From positions 248,001 to 312,000 of the forward strand of contig NZ_JAGHKO010000017.1 in NCBI RefSeq assembly GCF_017742245.1: a DNA stretch of 64,000 nt. The letters run 5' to 3'. Each line of letters begins with the position of its first letter. The first letter of the stretch is position 1. The notes beneath the pieces are model-generated. The model was not told the DNA's origin and ran no database searches. It saw only the letters and a list, made by a program, of their open reading frames with translations. Positions 51,894 through 61,544 of the stretch are shown one piece after another. The DNA comes from Niastella soli (lineage in GTDB: Bacteria > Bacteroidota > Bacteroidia > Chitinophagales > Chitinophagaceae). Position numbers and translations under genes: made by a program.

Positions 51894-53162
51894 TCAATGA
51901 TCGTTCAAGGGCATACCTCGTTCCTGAAATTCCTTCCAATTTATGTATTCAGGCCCCTTTCTTTGTTCTACCATAGTTATGCAGTCATCAACCGGACAAA
52001 TCAACTTACATAAATTACAACCCACACATTCATCTTCTTTAATGGTGTATGTATTATAAGGTTTTCCATATTGCAGGTTGATCGATTGATGCGATCCATC
52101 TTCACAGGCAATATAACAAAGGCCACAGTGGATGCATTTGTTTTGATCTATATTGGCTACGATATGGTAATTAATATCCAGCTCTTCCCATTGCGTAAGC
52201 TTCGGCACCGACTTACCGATGAACTCATCAATGGTTTTAAATCCTTTTTCATCCATCCAGTTATTTAATCCTTCGCACATGTCTTCTACGATCCGAAATC
52301 CATGTTTCATTACCGCCGTACATACCTGTACAGTGGTGGCACCTAATAACATAAACTCCACCGCATCTTTCCAGGTACTAACGCCACCAATACCGGAAAC
52401 AGGCACTTTTGAAGTTACCGGGTCCTGACTGATAGTAGCAAGCATTTTGAGTGCAATGGGTTTTACTGCCGGGCCGCAATACCCGCCAAAAACGGATTTA
52501 CCGGCTACATATGGATTGGGTACAAAGGTATCCAGATCGATGCCTGTAACTGATTGGATGGTGTTAATAAGAGACAATGCATTCGTACCAGCTTCAACTG
52601 AAGCCTTTCCGCTGGGAACCACTGAATGCACATTGGGGGTAAGCTTGGTGATCACCGGAATGGTCGCCTTTTCCATCACCCACTCCACTACTAATCTTGC
52701 AATCTCCGGGTCCTGCCCTACCACTGCGCCCATACCCCGTTCCGTCATTCCATGCGGACAACCAAAGTTCAACTCCAGTCCATGTGCACCGGTATCTTCT
52801 ACCTGGGCTATAAGTTCATGCCATTTCTCGCGGGTATTGTCAGCCATCAACGAAACGATCATGGCCCGGTCGGGAAATAACTTTATACATTCTTTTATTT
52901 CGCGCAGGTTCAGTTCCAACGGACGATCACTGATCAGTTCAATATTATTCAGCCCCATTACTTTACTGCCATTATAGTTTACAGCAGAATAACGGCTCGA
53001 AACATTCTTTACCTGGCTACCCAGTGTCTTCCAAACAACACCGCCCCAGCCGGCTTCAAATGCCCGCAGCACATTGATCTTTTTATCAGTAGGCGGGGCG
53101 CTTGCTAACCAAAAGGGGTTAGGAGACTTTATACCGAGAAAATTTGCTGATATGTCGGCCAT
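51894..53162 (-). CDS. preA: NAD-dependent dihydropyrimidine dehydrogenase subunit PreA
   Basis: A 422-aa subunit that reduces uracil and thymine to the 5,6-dihydro compounds. An FMN-binding dihydroorotate-dehydrogenase-like barrel occupies about 1-310 (LNFGCPHGMTERGMGAVVGQ with the catalytic Cys, ITKLTPNV, and SGIGGVSTWKDAVEF). The C-terminal domain carries two [4Fe-4S] motifs, CIHCGLCYIAC (about 342-352) and CVGCNLCKLICP (about 376-387). It is the last gene of the pyrimidine operon, 2 bp after preT. Confidence 0.95.
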   Translation of the reverse strand: MADISANFLGIKSPNPFWLASAPPTDKKINVLRAFEAGWGGVVWKTLGSQVKNVSSRYSAVNYNGSKVMGLNNIELISDRPLELNLREIKECIKLFPDRAMIVSLMADNTREKWHELIAQVEDTGAHGLELNFGCPHGMTERGMGAVVGQDPEIARLVVEWVMEKATIPVITKLTPNVHSVVPSGKASVEAGTNALSLINTIQSVTGIDLDTFVPNPYVAGKSVFGGYCGPAVKPIALKMLATISQDPVTSKVPVSGIGGVSTWKDAVEFMLLGATTVQVCTAVMKHGFRIVEDMCEGLNNWMDEKGFKTIDEFIGKSVPKLTQWEELDINYHIVANIDQNKCIHCGLCYIACEDGSHQSINLQYGKPYNTYTIKEDECVGCNLCKLICPVDDCITMVEQRKGPEYINWKEFQERGMPLNDH

Positions 53163-53164
53163 AA

Positions 53165-54505
53165 CTATACATTTAAATATTCAAGGATCGCTCTTGCGCC
53201 CAACTTTCCGTCCTGAACAGCATCCACTACTTCTTTTCCACCATTCACACAATCACCTCCCGCAAATACACCGGGAATATTGGTAGAACCGTTCATTTGC
53301 GTTACAACCTTTCCATGCGCATGCTTCAACTGATTGTTGTTAACTAATTCCACAAAAGGGATTTGTCCGGCAGCTTTTATGATCATATCCACGTCCAGGG
53401 TAAACGTTTCTCCCGACTCAACCGGTGAACGACGACCACTGGCATCAGGCTCGCCCAATTGCATGGTGTTGCACACCAATTGGGTTGCTTTCCCATGCGC
53501 TCCTTTTATCATGGCTGGTGCCGCCAGCCATATAATGCTGCAGCCATCTAATTTTGCAATGTCCAGTTCTGCTTCTGTACAGGGCATCTCGGATTGTGTT
53601 CTTCGATACACTAATGTAACTTCTTTGGCACCCAGCCTTTTTGCCTGCGTGGCCGCATCAATGGCCGTCATGCCCATACCAATCACCACCACTTTATCAC
53701 CAACAGGTACTGTATGAAATGCATCGGCCCGGATATCATAAATAAACCGGATAGCATCCACCACGCCTTCCAGTTCTTCACCCGGAATATTTAATTGTCG
53801 CGCCAACCCCACCCCAAAACCCAGGAACACCGCATCATAGCTTTGTTGTAACTCAGCTAATGAAATATGTTTACCCAATTCCTGGTTGTATTTAATATTG
53901 ATACCACCGACAGAAGTAATATATTTCACCTCTTCTTCACAAAATTGGGGCGTTACTTTATAGGCGGCAATGCCGTAGGTCATTAACCCACCGCCTTTGC
54001 TTTCCTTTTCATAGATAGTTACATCAACGCCTTCCCTGCTTAACACATGGGCGCAACTTAGCCCGGCCGGACCAGCACCCACAATGGCCACTTTTTTTCC
54101 GGTAGCAGGTTTGCGTTCAAACAACTTCCATTTCTTTTGCAGCGCCTGTTCAGTAGCATAGCGTTGTAAACGGGCAATTGAAATGGGAGTTTCTTCCATC
54201 AAATTATACACACAGGAACCTTCACATAATTTTTCAACCGGGCATACCCGGGAACAACCTGCGCCCATAATGTTCGAAACAAATATGGTATGGGCCGAAC
54301 CTTTTACATTGTCTGTACTGATCTGCTTGATGAACTTGGGTATATTGATCTCGGTAGGACAACTTTTGGTACAGGGTGCGTCATAACAAAACAAACAACG
54401 ATTGGCTTCAACCAGCGCCGATTCCCTGCTGTCGAATGGCGGGTGAAGATCGCTGAAGTTTTGTTCATATTCCTCAGCCGTTAACCGGTTATTTTTTATA
54501 GGCAT
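53165..54505 (-). CDS. preT: Dihydropyrimidine dehydrogenase subunit PreT
   Basis: A 446-aa FAD- and NAD(P)-binding partner of PreA, of the glutamate-synthase small-subunit type. N-terminal Fe-S cysteines lie in CLFCYDAPCTKSCPTEI and CSRVCPVEKLCEGSC. The FAD site is VAIVGAGPAGLSCAHVL (about 139-155), the second nucleotide site is VVVIGMGMTAIDAATQAKRLG, and FAGGDCVNGGKEVVDAVQDG closes the FAD domain. It feeds electrons from NADH to PreA. Its tight coupling to preA (2 bp) indicates equal expression. Confidence 0.94.
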   Translation of the reverse strand: MPIKNNRLTAEEYEQNFSDLHPPFDSRESALVEANRCLFCYDAPCTKSCPTEINIPKFIKQISTDNVKGSAHTIFVSNIMGAGCSRVCPVEKLCEGSCVYNLMEETPISIARLQRYATEQALQKKWKLFERKPATGKKVAIVGAGPAGLSCAHVLSREGVDVTIYEKESKGGGLMTYGIAAYKVTPQFCEEEVKYITSVGGINIKYNQELGKHISLAELQQSYDAVFLGFGVGLARQLNIPGEELEGVVDAIRFIYDIRADAFHTVPVGDKVVVIGMGMTAIDAATQAKRLGAKEVTLVYRRTQSEMPCTEAELDIAKLDGCSIIWLAAPAMIKGAHGKATQLVCNTMQLGEPDASGRRSPVESGETFTLDVDMIIKAAGQIPFVELVNNNQLKHAHGKVVTQMNGSTNIPGVFAGGDCVNGGKEVVDAVQDGKLGARAILEYLNV

Positions 54506-54514
54506 GCTCTAAGA

Positions 54515-54549
54515 TTCAAGTTACAGGTTTCATGTTACAGGTGCTGAAC
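54515..54549 (+). repeat. Heptanucleotide repeat block upstream of preT
   Basis: GATTCAA GTTACAG GTTTCAT GTTACAG GTGCTGA in 7-bp phase, GTTACAG twice. The complement resembles the GAAACAT heptads at 62551. A CCTGAGCGGAGTCGAAGG element follows at 54567-54584. Confidence 0.6.
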
Positions 54550-54615
54550 GGGCTTGCCCTGGGTGTCCTGAGCGGAGTCGAAGGATCGACGGGTCGAAGG
54601 CTCGGTACTCAAACT

Positions 54616-55482
54616 TTACAATTCCACAAGCTTTCCATATGTCTCTGGCCGCCGGTCTCTATAAAACTGCCAAATGCTACGTACTTCCTCTATCATATCC
54701 AGATCAAATTCGGCTACTAATAATTCATCTTTATCTTCTGATGCAAGGGCAAATATTTGTCCGCGCGGATCAACAAAATAAGAAGAGCCATAAAATTTCC
54801 CCAGGTTCCAGGGTTTCTCCAGCCCCACCCGGTTTATACAACCCATGAAATATCCATTGGCAGCCGCATGTGCCGGTTGTTCCAGCTTCCACAGGTATTG
54901 TGATAAACCGGCAACAGTGGCCGATGGATTGTAAACGATCTCTGCGCCATTCAAACCCAGCACCCGGGCACCATCGGGAAAATGCCGGTCATAACAGATA
55001 TACACACCTATTTTTGCATACCGGGTTTGAAACACCGGATACCCCAAATTACCTGGTTTAAAAAAGAACTTCTCCCAAAAACCGGAAGTATGCGGAATAT
55101 GATTCTTACGATACTTACCCAGAAAGGTGCCATCTGCATCTATCACGGCAGCAGTATTGTACAGCACACCCGCCTGTTCTTTTTCATACACGGGCACTAT
55201 CATCACCATGTTATATTTTTTGGCATAAGCGGCCATGCGTTCGGTAGTTGGCCCCGGCACTGTCTCAGCCGATTCATACCAGGCCCTGTCCTGGCCCGGA
55301 CAGAAATACGGCGTGTTGAAGATCTCCTGCAAACAAAGTATCTGCACGCCCTGCTCACCGGCTCGTTCAATATATGGAATATGCTTTTGCACCATCGCTT
55401 CCTTGATCTCTTCAATAGTTCCTTCCCCTTCCGATTTCGGCAAACTCATTTGAATTAAACCCGATTTAATAATTCTAGCCAT
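54616..55482 (-). CDS. Beta-ureidopropionase (nitrilase superfamily)
   Basis: A 288-aa carbon-nitrogen hydrolase with the complete Glu-Lys-Cys triad: Glu53 (LCLQEIFNTPYF), Lys126 (KYRKNHIPH) and Cys163 (GVYICYDRHFPDGAR). The motif set, including FWEKFFFKPGN, is that of N-carbamoyl-beta-alanine amidohydrolases. It converts N-carbamoyl-beta-alanine or N-carbamoyl-beta-aminoisobutyrate to the amino acid, CO2 and ammonia. It lies between dihydropyrimidinase and preT, as expected for the third step of reductive pyrimidine degradation. Confidence 0.93.
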   Translation of the reverse strand: MARIIKSGLIQMSLPKSEGEGTIEEIKEAMVQKHIPYIERAGEQGVQILCLQEIFNTPYFCPGQDRAWYESAETVPGPTTERMAAYAKKYNMVMIVPVYEKEQAGVLYNTAAVIDADGTFLGKYRKNHIPHTSGFWEKFFFKPGNLGYPVFQTRYAKIGVYICYDRHFPDGARVLGLNGAEIVYNPSATVAGLSQYLWKLEQPAHAAANGYFMGCINRVGLEKPWNLGKFYGSSYFVDPRGQIFALASEDKDELLVAEFDLDMIEEVRSIWQFYRDRRPETYGKLVEL

Positions 55483-55601
55483 AGTTTATTGTATTAAAGT
55501 CTTGTAGGCCGCCCCTCCAGTGGAGGAAGAGGTCTTAAGTTTAAGTACTTTTGTTATTAATTGCCGCGACGGCATCCAACATGGAGCGCAGCCCTCTGCC
55601 C

Positions 55602-55636
55602 ATTGCCTATTGCCTATTGCCTATTGCCTATTGCCT
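55602..55636 (+). repeat. ATTGCCT heptanucleotide repeat, 5 perfect copies
   Basis: 35 bp of exact 7-bp tandem repeat, five bases past the stop of the dihydropyrimidinase gene (complement AGGCAAT). It is related to the GGCAATN block at 36994 and is likely to vary in copy number between strains. Confidence 0.92.
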
Positions 55637-55640
55637 TTCT

Positions 55641-57023
55641 CTATATCTTCTGCTCCACTTTATTCCGCTTAATGAATTTCCCATACCCTTTCTCTACCAA
55701 ACACCTTTCATTATCAATTGCCACCTTTCCACGCAAGATCACCGTTTTCACTTTCCCGGTAATGGGCCAGCCTTCATACGCGGAATAATCAACATTCATA
55801 TGATGCGTGCTTGCAGATATCTCATGTGTTTCATTGGGATCAAAGATCACTATGTCAGCATCACTTCCCGGTGCCAGCGTTCCCTTTCGCGGAAACATAC
55901 CAAAGATCTTTGCCGGATTGGTACAGGTCACTTCAACAAACTTATTTAACGTGATCTTCCCTTTATTTACGCCTTCACTGTATAACAATTCCATCCGGTT
56001 CTCGATAGCAGGATGGCCATTGGGGATCTTTGAAAAATCATTCTTGCCCATGAGTTTTTGTTCCCATTTAAACGGACAATGGTCTGTCGCCACTACCTGC
56101 ACCAATCCCTGATTAATACCCGCCCATAAAGTAGCCTGGTCTTTTGGTTGGCGCAATGGCGGGCTCATCACCCACTTGGCGCCTTCAAAATCCTTTTCAT
56201 ATAAAGAGGCATCAAGAATTAAATACTGGATACAGGTCTCCACAAATATTTTCTGGTTGCGCCGGGTGGCATTGCGAACCGCATTCAAAGCACCCTCGCA
56301 AGTGAGATGAACAATATAACCAGGGCAACCGGTATAATAGGTCATGTCGGCGAACCGCTCTGAGGCTTCCGCTTCGGTTATCTCTGGTTGTGATAAATAA
56401 TGATACAAAGGCGACAACTTCTTCTCTGCCCGGTGTTTAGCCACCAGGTAATCGATCATATCACCATTGGTGGCGTGAACATTTATCAGTCCGCCATATT
56501 TCTTTACCTCTTCCATCAGCCCGATCATCTGCCGGTCATCGATCATAAGCGCCCCTTTATAAGCCATAAAGGTTTTGAAGGAAGTGATGCCCTCCTGTTC
56601 TATCATCTTCTGTATCTCCGGTCTTGTAGCATCATTGAAATCGGTCACCGCCATATGGAAACTATAGTCTCCTACGCAATTATTATCGGAACGCGAACGC
56701 CATTCATCGAGTGCCGCCTGCAGACTGTTTCCCTGCTTTTGCAGAATAAAATCGATCACCATAGTCGTGCCGCCAAATAAGGCAGCCCTTGTTCCGGTTT
56801 CATAATTATCGCTCGAAAAGGTTCCCATGAAAGGCATATCCAGGTGTACATGCGGATCTATGCCACCAGGAAAAACCAGTTTACCCGTGGCATCGATGTC
56901 CTGATCTGCTTTCACATCCAGGTTCCTGCCAATAGTTTGTATGGTATCATCCACCACAAAAATATCGGCAGTAAAATCCGCGTCTGCAGTAACGATCCGT
57001 CCGTTTTTAATCAATAGCGACAT
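55641..57023 (-). CDS. Dihydropyrimidinase
   Basis: A 460-aa amidohydrolase from ATG 57023 (MSLLIKNGRIV); ATG 57035 is in frame, and both overlap the end of the permease gene. Metal ligands are in GGIDPHVHLDMPF (His58, His60), the carboxylated Lys150 is in TSFKTFMAYKG, and VATDHCPF carries a later ligand. It opens dihydrouracil and dihydrothymine rings to N-carbamoyl-beta-amino acids. It is coupled to the permease gene by a short overlap. Confidence 0.94.
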   Translation of the reverse strand: MSLLIKNGRIVTADADFTADIFVVDDTIQTIGRNLDVKADQDIDATGKLVFPGGIDPHVHLDMPFMGTFSSDNYETGTRAALFGGTTMVIDFILQKQGNSLQAALDEWRSRSDNNCVGDYSFHMAVTDFNDATRPEIQKMIEQEGITSFKTFMAYKGALMIDDRQMIGLMEEVKKYGGLINVHATNGDMIDYLVAKHRAEKKLSPLYHYLSQPEITEAEASERFADMTYYTGCPGYIVHLTCEGALNAVRNATRRNQKIFVETCIQYLILDASLYEKDFEGAKWVMSPPLRQPKDQATLWAGINQGLVQVVATDHCPFKWEQKLMGKNDFSKIPNGHPAIENRMELLYSEGVNKGKITLNKFVEVTCTNPAKIFGMFPRKGTLAPGSDADIVIFDPNETHEISASTHHMNVDYSAYEGWPITGKVKTVILRGKVAIDNERCLVEKGYGKFIKRNKVEQKI

Positions 57024-58491
57024 GATGGGTTTCATCTTTTGCAGTGACAGAATTTGATAGCTTAGGTCTATAATTTCGCATCATACATAAATAAGCAATT
57101 CCTGAAAAGAAAAAACTAACAAACCAGGCGTAATTATACAAATGGGTGATCCAGTTAAGCATATTGCCTGGCGCTATAACCTTTATAGTTGTCAGAAAAC
57201 CGGGAATATTTGGAATTATCCCAATCAATAACGACATAATAGCAGCATGATTAAATCCCTTACTATAAGTGTATTGCCCCTGTAGTTTATACAGGTCGTC
57301 GGTTACCAGTTTTTGTTTTCGAATGAAAAAATAATCGGCGATCATAATACCACCCACAGGTCCCAATAAACTGGAATACGCAATAAGCCAGGTAAAAATA
57401 TAACCCGTAGGATCAGCGATCAATTTCCAGGGGAAAATGAGTATCCCCAGCACGCCGGTTATATAACCGCCCTTGCGAAAAGATATTTTTGAAGGCGCCA
57501 GGTTGGCAAAGTCATTGGCCGGACTAACAATATTAGCGGCAATATTGGTGGCCAATGTTGAAATAGCCACTGCGATCATGGCCACACTTACCAATAATTT
57601 GCTTTCGAATTTTCCTGCTAATACCACAGGGTCCCAAATGGTAGTACCATAAACGATAGCTGTAGCAGAGGTTACTACAACGCCAATAAAAGCAAATAAA
57701 GTCATGGAAGGTGGCAGACCAATGGCCTGTCCTTTTATATGCGCTTGTTGACTTTTCGCATACCGGGTAAAATCAGGAATATTGAGCGAGAGGGTTGCCC
57801 AAAACCCAACCATCCCTGTTAGTGCGGGAAAGAAAAAATGAAAGAAATCGGCACTTGTAGCAAATTTTGAGGGCTGTTTTAAAATAGGCCCCAACCCGTG
57901 GGATGCATTGATGGCCCAGAACAATAGTGCCAATGCCGCCACAGGTAGAAAGATCGCTTTGAACACCAGCAACTTTCTGATGCTTTCAACACCCAGATAA
58001 ACAATAAACATATTGAGTGCCCAGAAAATTATAAAGCAGATAAATGGAACAGCCTGCGGAAATAAAGAAGTGGCATCAATCTCAGGCAAAGAAGGGTTCC
58101 ATACTCTTATCATTTGATAGAGGGCAGCGCCCCCTATCCAGGTTTGAATACCAAACCAGCCACAGGCAACAATGGCGCGCAACATAGCGGGGATATTAGC
58201 GCCCCGAACCCCAAAACTGGCCCGGGCCAACACCGGGAACGGAATGCCATATTTCGCACCGGCATGTCCGTTAAGGATCATGGGGATCAGTACAATTGTA
58301 TTGCCCAGAAAAATAGTAAGAATGGCCTGCCACCAATTCATCCCCCCTTCAATCAATGAACTGGCCAGCATATAGGTAGGGATACACAGGCTCATGCTGA
58401 TCCATAAAGCGGCGTAGTTCCAGGTATTCCATTTGCGATTGATTACCGGAACAGGAGCAAGGTCTTCACTGTATAGTGATTCATTTTTCAT
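57007..58491 (-). CDS. NCS1-family nucleobase:cation symporter
   Basis: 494 aa with twelve predicted membrane spans. NCS1 signatures include NRKWNTWNYAALWISMSLCI at the N-terminus (after a short cytosolic segment), GAKYGIPFPVLARASFGVRGANIPA, WFGIQTWIGG and LSLNIPDFTRYAK. It imports uracil/thymine, hydantoin or allantoin with H+ or Na+. The operon context favours pyrimidines. The stop overlaps the dihydropyrimidinase start. Confidence 0.93.
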   Translation of the reverse strand: MKNESLYSEDLAPVPVINRKWNTWNYAALWISMSLCIPTYMLASSLIEGGMNWWQAILTIFLGNTIVLIPMILNGHAGAKYGIPFPVLARASFGVRGANIPAMLRAIVACGWFGIQTWIGGAALYQMIRVWNPSLPEIDATSLFPQAVPFICFIIFWALNMFIVYLGVESIRKLLVFKAIFLPVAALALLFWAINASHGLGPILKQPSKFATSADFFHFFFPALTGMVGFWATLSLNIPDFTRYAKSQQAHIKGQAIGLPPSMTLFAFIGVVVTSATAIVYGTTIWDPVVLAGKFESKLLVSVAMIAVAISTLATNIAANIVSPANDFANLAPSKISFRKGGYITGVLGILIFPWKLIADPTGYIFTWLIAYSSLLGPVGGIMIADYFFIRKQKLVTDDLYKLQGQYTYSKGFNHAAIMSLLIGIIPNIPGFLTTIKVIAPGNMLNWITHLYNYAWFVSFFFSGIAYLCMMRNYRPKLSNSVTAKDETHHVAID

Positions 58492-58522
58492 CGTAGTGTG
58501 GTTAATGCCCTAACGCCCCACT

Positions 58523-59875
58523 TCAATTTACAAATTCATCCGCAATTTTGATCGCCTCGCTGATCATGGTCAGCCCTTCATCCACTTCTTCCTTAGTAAT
58601 ACACAGCGGTGGCGCAATAAAAATATAATTCCACCGAACGAATGTATACATCCCCAACTCTTTCAGTTTTGCCGCCACTTTGTTCATAATGACCATTTCA
58701 TCGGGTTTGGCGTTAAATGGCGCCATAGGCTCTTTCGTCGCCCGGTTCTTCACCAGTTCAATGCAACCCAACAGACCGGTATTTCTGAAGTCCCCAATGC
58801 TGGGATGCCTTTGTTTCAACAATTCTACCTGTTCATCAATATAATGGCCCATGCTGGTGGCATTCTCCAACAGCCCTTCGTCTTCATAAATTTTTAGCGT
58901 TTCCAGCCCTGCTGCACAACTTACCGGATGGGCCGAGTAGGTTAACCCCAGCCACAACACCCGGTCGTTAAAATATTCTGCAATAGCATCACTTACGATC
59001 AGGGCACCTAGCGGCAAATAGCCGGCTGTTATTCCCTTTGCTGTAGCTATGACATCAGGCACCACGCCATGATAATCCACCCCAAACCATTTGCCGGTAC
59101 GGCCAAACCCACTCATCACTTCGTCGGCTATCAACAGAATGTTGTGTTTATCGCACAGGGCGCGTACTTTTTGTAAATAATCTGGTGGATATTTAATACA
59201 TCCCGATGAACCACTTTCTCCTTCCATGAGAATGGCAGCAACAGTACCTGGCCCTTCAAACTCAATCACTCTTTCCAGGTGGCTCACACATTCGCGGCTG
59301 CAGGTGGTGATCTCTTTTCCCCAGGGACAGCGATAACAATAGGGATCTTCCACATGTACAAAATTAGGCGCCTGTTGCGCATCGGAGGCTAGTTTACGCG
59401 GATCGCCACCTGCTGTCATAGCACCATAAGAGGCTCCATGAAAAGCGCGATACCGGGCTATGATCTTATGCCGGCCGGTATACAACCGGGCAAGTTTAAT
59501 AGCATTTTCAATGGCTGAGGCCCCACAAACAGTAAACAGGGTTTTTGTTAGTCCAGGCGGTGTTATTGATGCCAGCTTTTTTCCCAACTCCCCACGCACT
59601 TTGGTAACGCAACTGGGTGTTACATAACTTACCTGTTGCATTTGCTCAGTAACAGCCTGTGTTATTCGCTGGTTACCATGACCAATATTCACATTCATAA
59701 GACCGGAAGAAAAATCGAGGTATCGTTTGCCATCGTAGTCATATAGGTACACACCCCGGGCATATTTCACCGCAATGGGCGCAATGCCTTTTTGTTTACT
59801 CCAGGAGAAAAGCGTATAATCCATATTATCACGAATGATCTCCTGTGTCTCCGATATGGTTATTGATTGTGACAT
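58523..59875 (-). CDS. Class III omega-aminotransferase (beta-alanine/beta-aminoisobutyrate type)
   Basis: A 450-aa PLP enzyme. The cofactor Lys is in VIATAKGITAGYLPLGALIV. The preceding LLIADEVMSGFGRTGKWF binds PLP through Asp, and FHGASYGAMTAGGDPRK is the phosphate-side helix. A Cys-rich insert (CYRCPWGKEITTCSREC) is typical of this subgroup. In this operon it would convert beta-alanine and beta-aminoisobutyrate to malonate or methylmalonate semialdehyde for the next enzyme. The amino acceptor is not predictable. Confidence 0.9.
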   Translation of the reverse strand: MSQSITISETQEIIRDNMDYTLFSWSKQKGIAPIAVKYARGVYLYDYDGKRYLDFSSGLMNVNIGHGNQRITQAVTEQMQQVSYVTPSCVTKVRGELGKKLASITPPGLTKTLFTVCGASAIENAIKLARLYTGRHKIIARYRAFHGASYGAMTAGGDPRKLASDAQQAPNFVHVEDPYCYRCPWGKEITTCSRECVSHLERVIEFEGPGTVAAILMEGESGSSGCIKYPPDYLQKVRALCDKHNILLIADEVMSGFGRTGKWFGVDYHGVVPDVIATAKGITAGYLPLGALIVSDAIAEYFNDRVLWLGLTYSAHPVSCAAGLETLKIYEDEGLLENATSMGHYIDEQVELLKQRHPSIGDFRNTGLLGCIELVKNRATKEPMAPFNAKPDEMVIMNKVAAKLKELGMYTFVRWNYIFIAPPLCITKEEVDEGLTMISEAIKIADEFVN

Positions 59876-59970
59876 GCTTAATTAATTTGAAGCAATTCAT
59901 TACACAGGATAGAGGAAGTCGAGAGTGAGAATCCAGCTGCTTTCTTCCTGGTCAACTGATCAACTCTCAC

Positions 59971-61428
59971 TCAACTCATCCAATTCACCCCCGCCTCAGG
60001 ATTCCACTTCACTGTCGATTTCTTTAGCTTGGTCCAGAATTCAATTGAACTTTTACCGGTTATATCGCCTACCCCGAATTTGCTTTCATTCCATCCACCA
60101 AAAGAAAAAGGCTCACGGGGCACAGGTACACCAACGTTAACACCGATCATACCGGCGCTCGCCCTGTCAATCACATAGCGTGCCATGCCGCCGTTTTGTG
60201 TAAATACCGAGGCTGCATTCCCATATGGATTGGCATTTTCAATGGCCAGGGCTTCATCAACGGTATTGGTACGCATGATACTGATCACCGGGCCGAAGAT
60301 CTCCTCTTTGGCCACCTTCATATCAGGTTTCACATAATCAATAACGGTAGGCCCTACATAGGTTCCCAATTCTTTACCGGCAACCGTAGCATTCCGGCCA
60401 TCAAGAAGAATGCGGGCGCCCTGTGCTTCCGCCTCAGTAATATAGTGCTCAATCCTTTCTTTTGATTCCTTACTGATCACAGCACCCAGGTTTTGACCCG
60501 GCACTATCTTTTTGGCTTCTTCACATATTTTTTTAATGATATGATCAACATCTCCTACTGCCACCATAGCCGAGGCAGCCATACAACGCTGACCGGCACA
60601 ACCACTCATAGATGCCGCAACGTTTTGTGCGGTCATGTCGGCTTTGGCATCTGGCAACACCAACAGGTGATTTTTGGCGCCCCCCAATGCCAGACACCTT
60701 TTATAATGATGTGTAGCACGTTGATAAACTATTTTCGCCACATTGGTACTGCCTACAAACGACACTGCTGAAATGCCTGGATGATCGCAAATGGCATTCA
60801 CGATAGTGCTGTCGCCATTCACTACATTAAATACGCCATCGGGCAATCCGGCCTCTTTTAATAATTGAGCCAATCGTCCCACACTCAGCGGCACTTTTTC
60901 AGAAGGCTTTATGATCATACAATTACCCAACGCAAGAGCATTGGGAATTGTCCAGTTGGGCACCATGCTTGGAAAGTTGAACGGCACAATGGAAGCCACC
61001 ACACCCAATGGCACATGTTCGGTGCGGCATTCCACCCCTTTACTTACTTCAAGCACTTCGCCGGTAACGAGTTGCGGCAAGGAGGTAGCAAACTCCGTGA
61101 GCTCAATGCATTTCTCTATTTCAGCAATGGCTTCCCCCATGGTTTTCCCATTCTCTTCACTCACTAATTCAGCCAGTTCTTTCAAATGCATTTCCAACAA
61201 ATGCCGGTACCGGAACAGCACCTGCACTCTTTCTTTTATAGGTGTATGACTCCAGGCAGGGAACACGATCTTCGCGGCCCGTACCGCAGCATCAAGGTCT
61301 TTAGGGGTCGACAAAGGGACCGTTGCCAATAAAGTTCCATCAAGCGGAGAAATAACGGGCAGTGTTTGGTCTGTTGACGCATCCACAAACTGTCCATTAA
61401 TATAGTTCTGAACAGGTAAGTACTTCAT
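59971..61428 (-). CDS. mmsA: CoA-acylating methylmalonate-semialdehyde dehydrogenase
   Basis: 485 aa of the MmsA/IolA branch of aldehyde dehydrogenases. The NAD-binding VSFVGSTNVAKIVYQRA and the catalytic Cys in SGCAGQRCMAASAMVAVGD are visible. GGAKNHLLVLPDA replaces the Glu of ordinary aldehyde dehydrogenases, as in CoA-acylating members. It turns malonate or methylmalonate semialdehyde into acetyl- or propionyl-CoA with loss of CO2. It is the first gene of the seven-gene pyrimidine operon and is divergent from the AsnC regulator. Confidence 0.94.
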   Translation of the reverse strand: MKYLPVQNYINGQFVDASTDQTLPVISPLDGTLLATVPLSTPKDLDAAVRAAKIVFPAWSHTPIKERVQVLFRYRHLLEMHLKELAELVSEENGKTMGEAIAEIEKCIELTEFATSLPQLVTGEVLEVSKGVECRTEHVPLGVVASIVPFNFPSMVPNWTIPNALALGNCMIIKPSEKVPLSVGRLAQLLKEAGLPDGVFNVVNGDSTIVNAICDHPGISAVSFVGSTNVAKIVYQRATHHYKRCLALGGAKNHLLVLPDAKADMTAQNVAASMSGCAGQRCMAASAMVAVGDVDHIIKKICEEAKKIVPGQNLGAVISKESKERIEHYITEAEAQGARILLDGRNATVAGKELGTYVGPTVIDYVKPDMKVAKEEIFGPVISIMRTNTVDEALAIENANPYGNAASVFTQNGGMARYVIDRASAGMIGVNVGVPVPREPFSFGGWNESKFGVGDITGKSSIEFWTKLKKSTVKWNPEAGVNWMS

Positions 61429-61521
61429 GATGAGACATTTTTTAGTACTACAGATTTTGCAGAAACAGGTATAGTAAATTAAAATTAATTTAGTACCTGA
61501 CCAAAAATTAGATAGTATTTT

Positions 61522-61529
61522 TATTTTTG
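61522..61529 (+). promoter_or_regulatory. Candidate -7 box TATTTTTG for the AsnC-type gene
   Basis: Fits TAnnTTTG and lies 15 bp before the ATG at 61545. The 116-bp divergent region also contains TTTAGTAC twice (61441-61448, 61489-61496), possibly bound by the AsnC-type regulator. Confidence 0.4.
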
Positions 61530-61544
61530 TTGCATCTTTGTCAT

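Noticed and set aside
54567-54584. CCTGAGCGGAGTCGAAGG element as a regulatory site
   Set aside because: This sequence type is a widespread dispersed repeat in many genomes and shows no link to preT beyond position.
61441-61496. TTTAGTAC direct repeat as a proven AsnC operator
   Set aside because: Eight bases twice in an AT-rich 116-bp region can arise by chance; noted only as a possibility.
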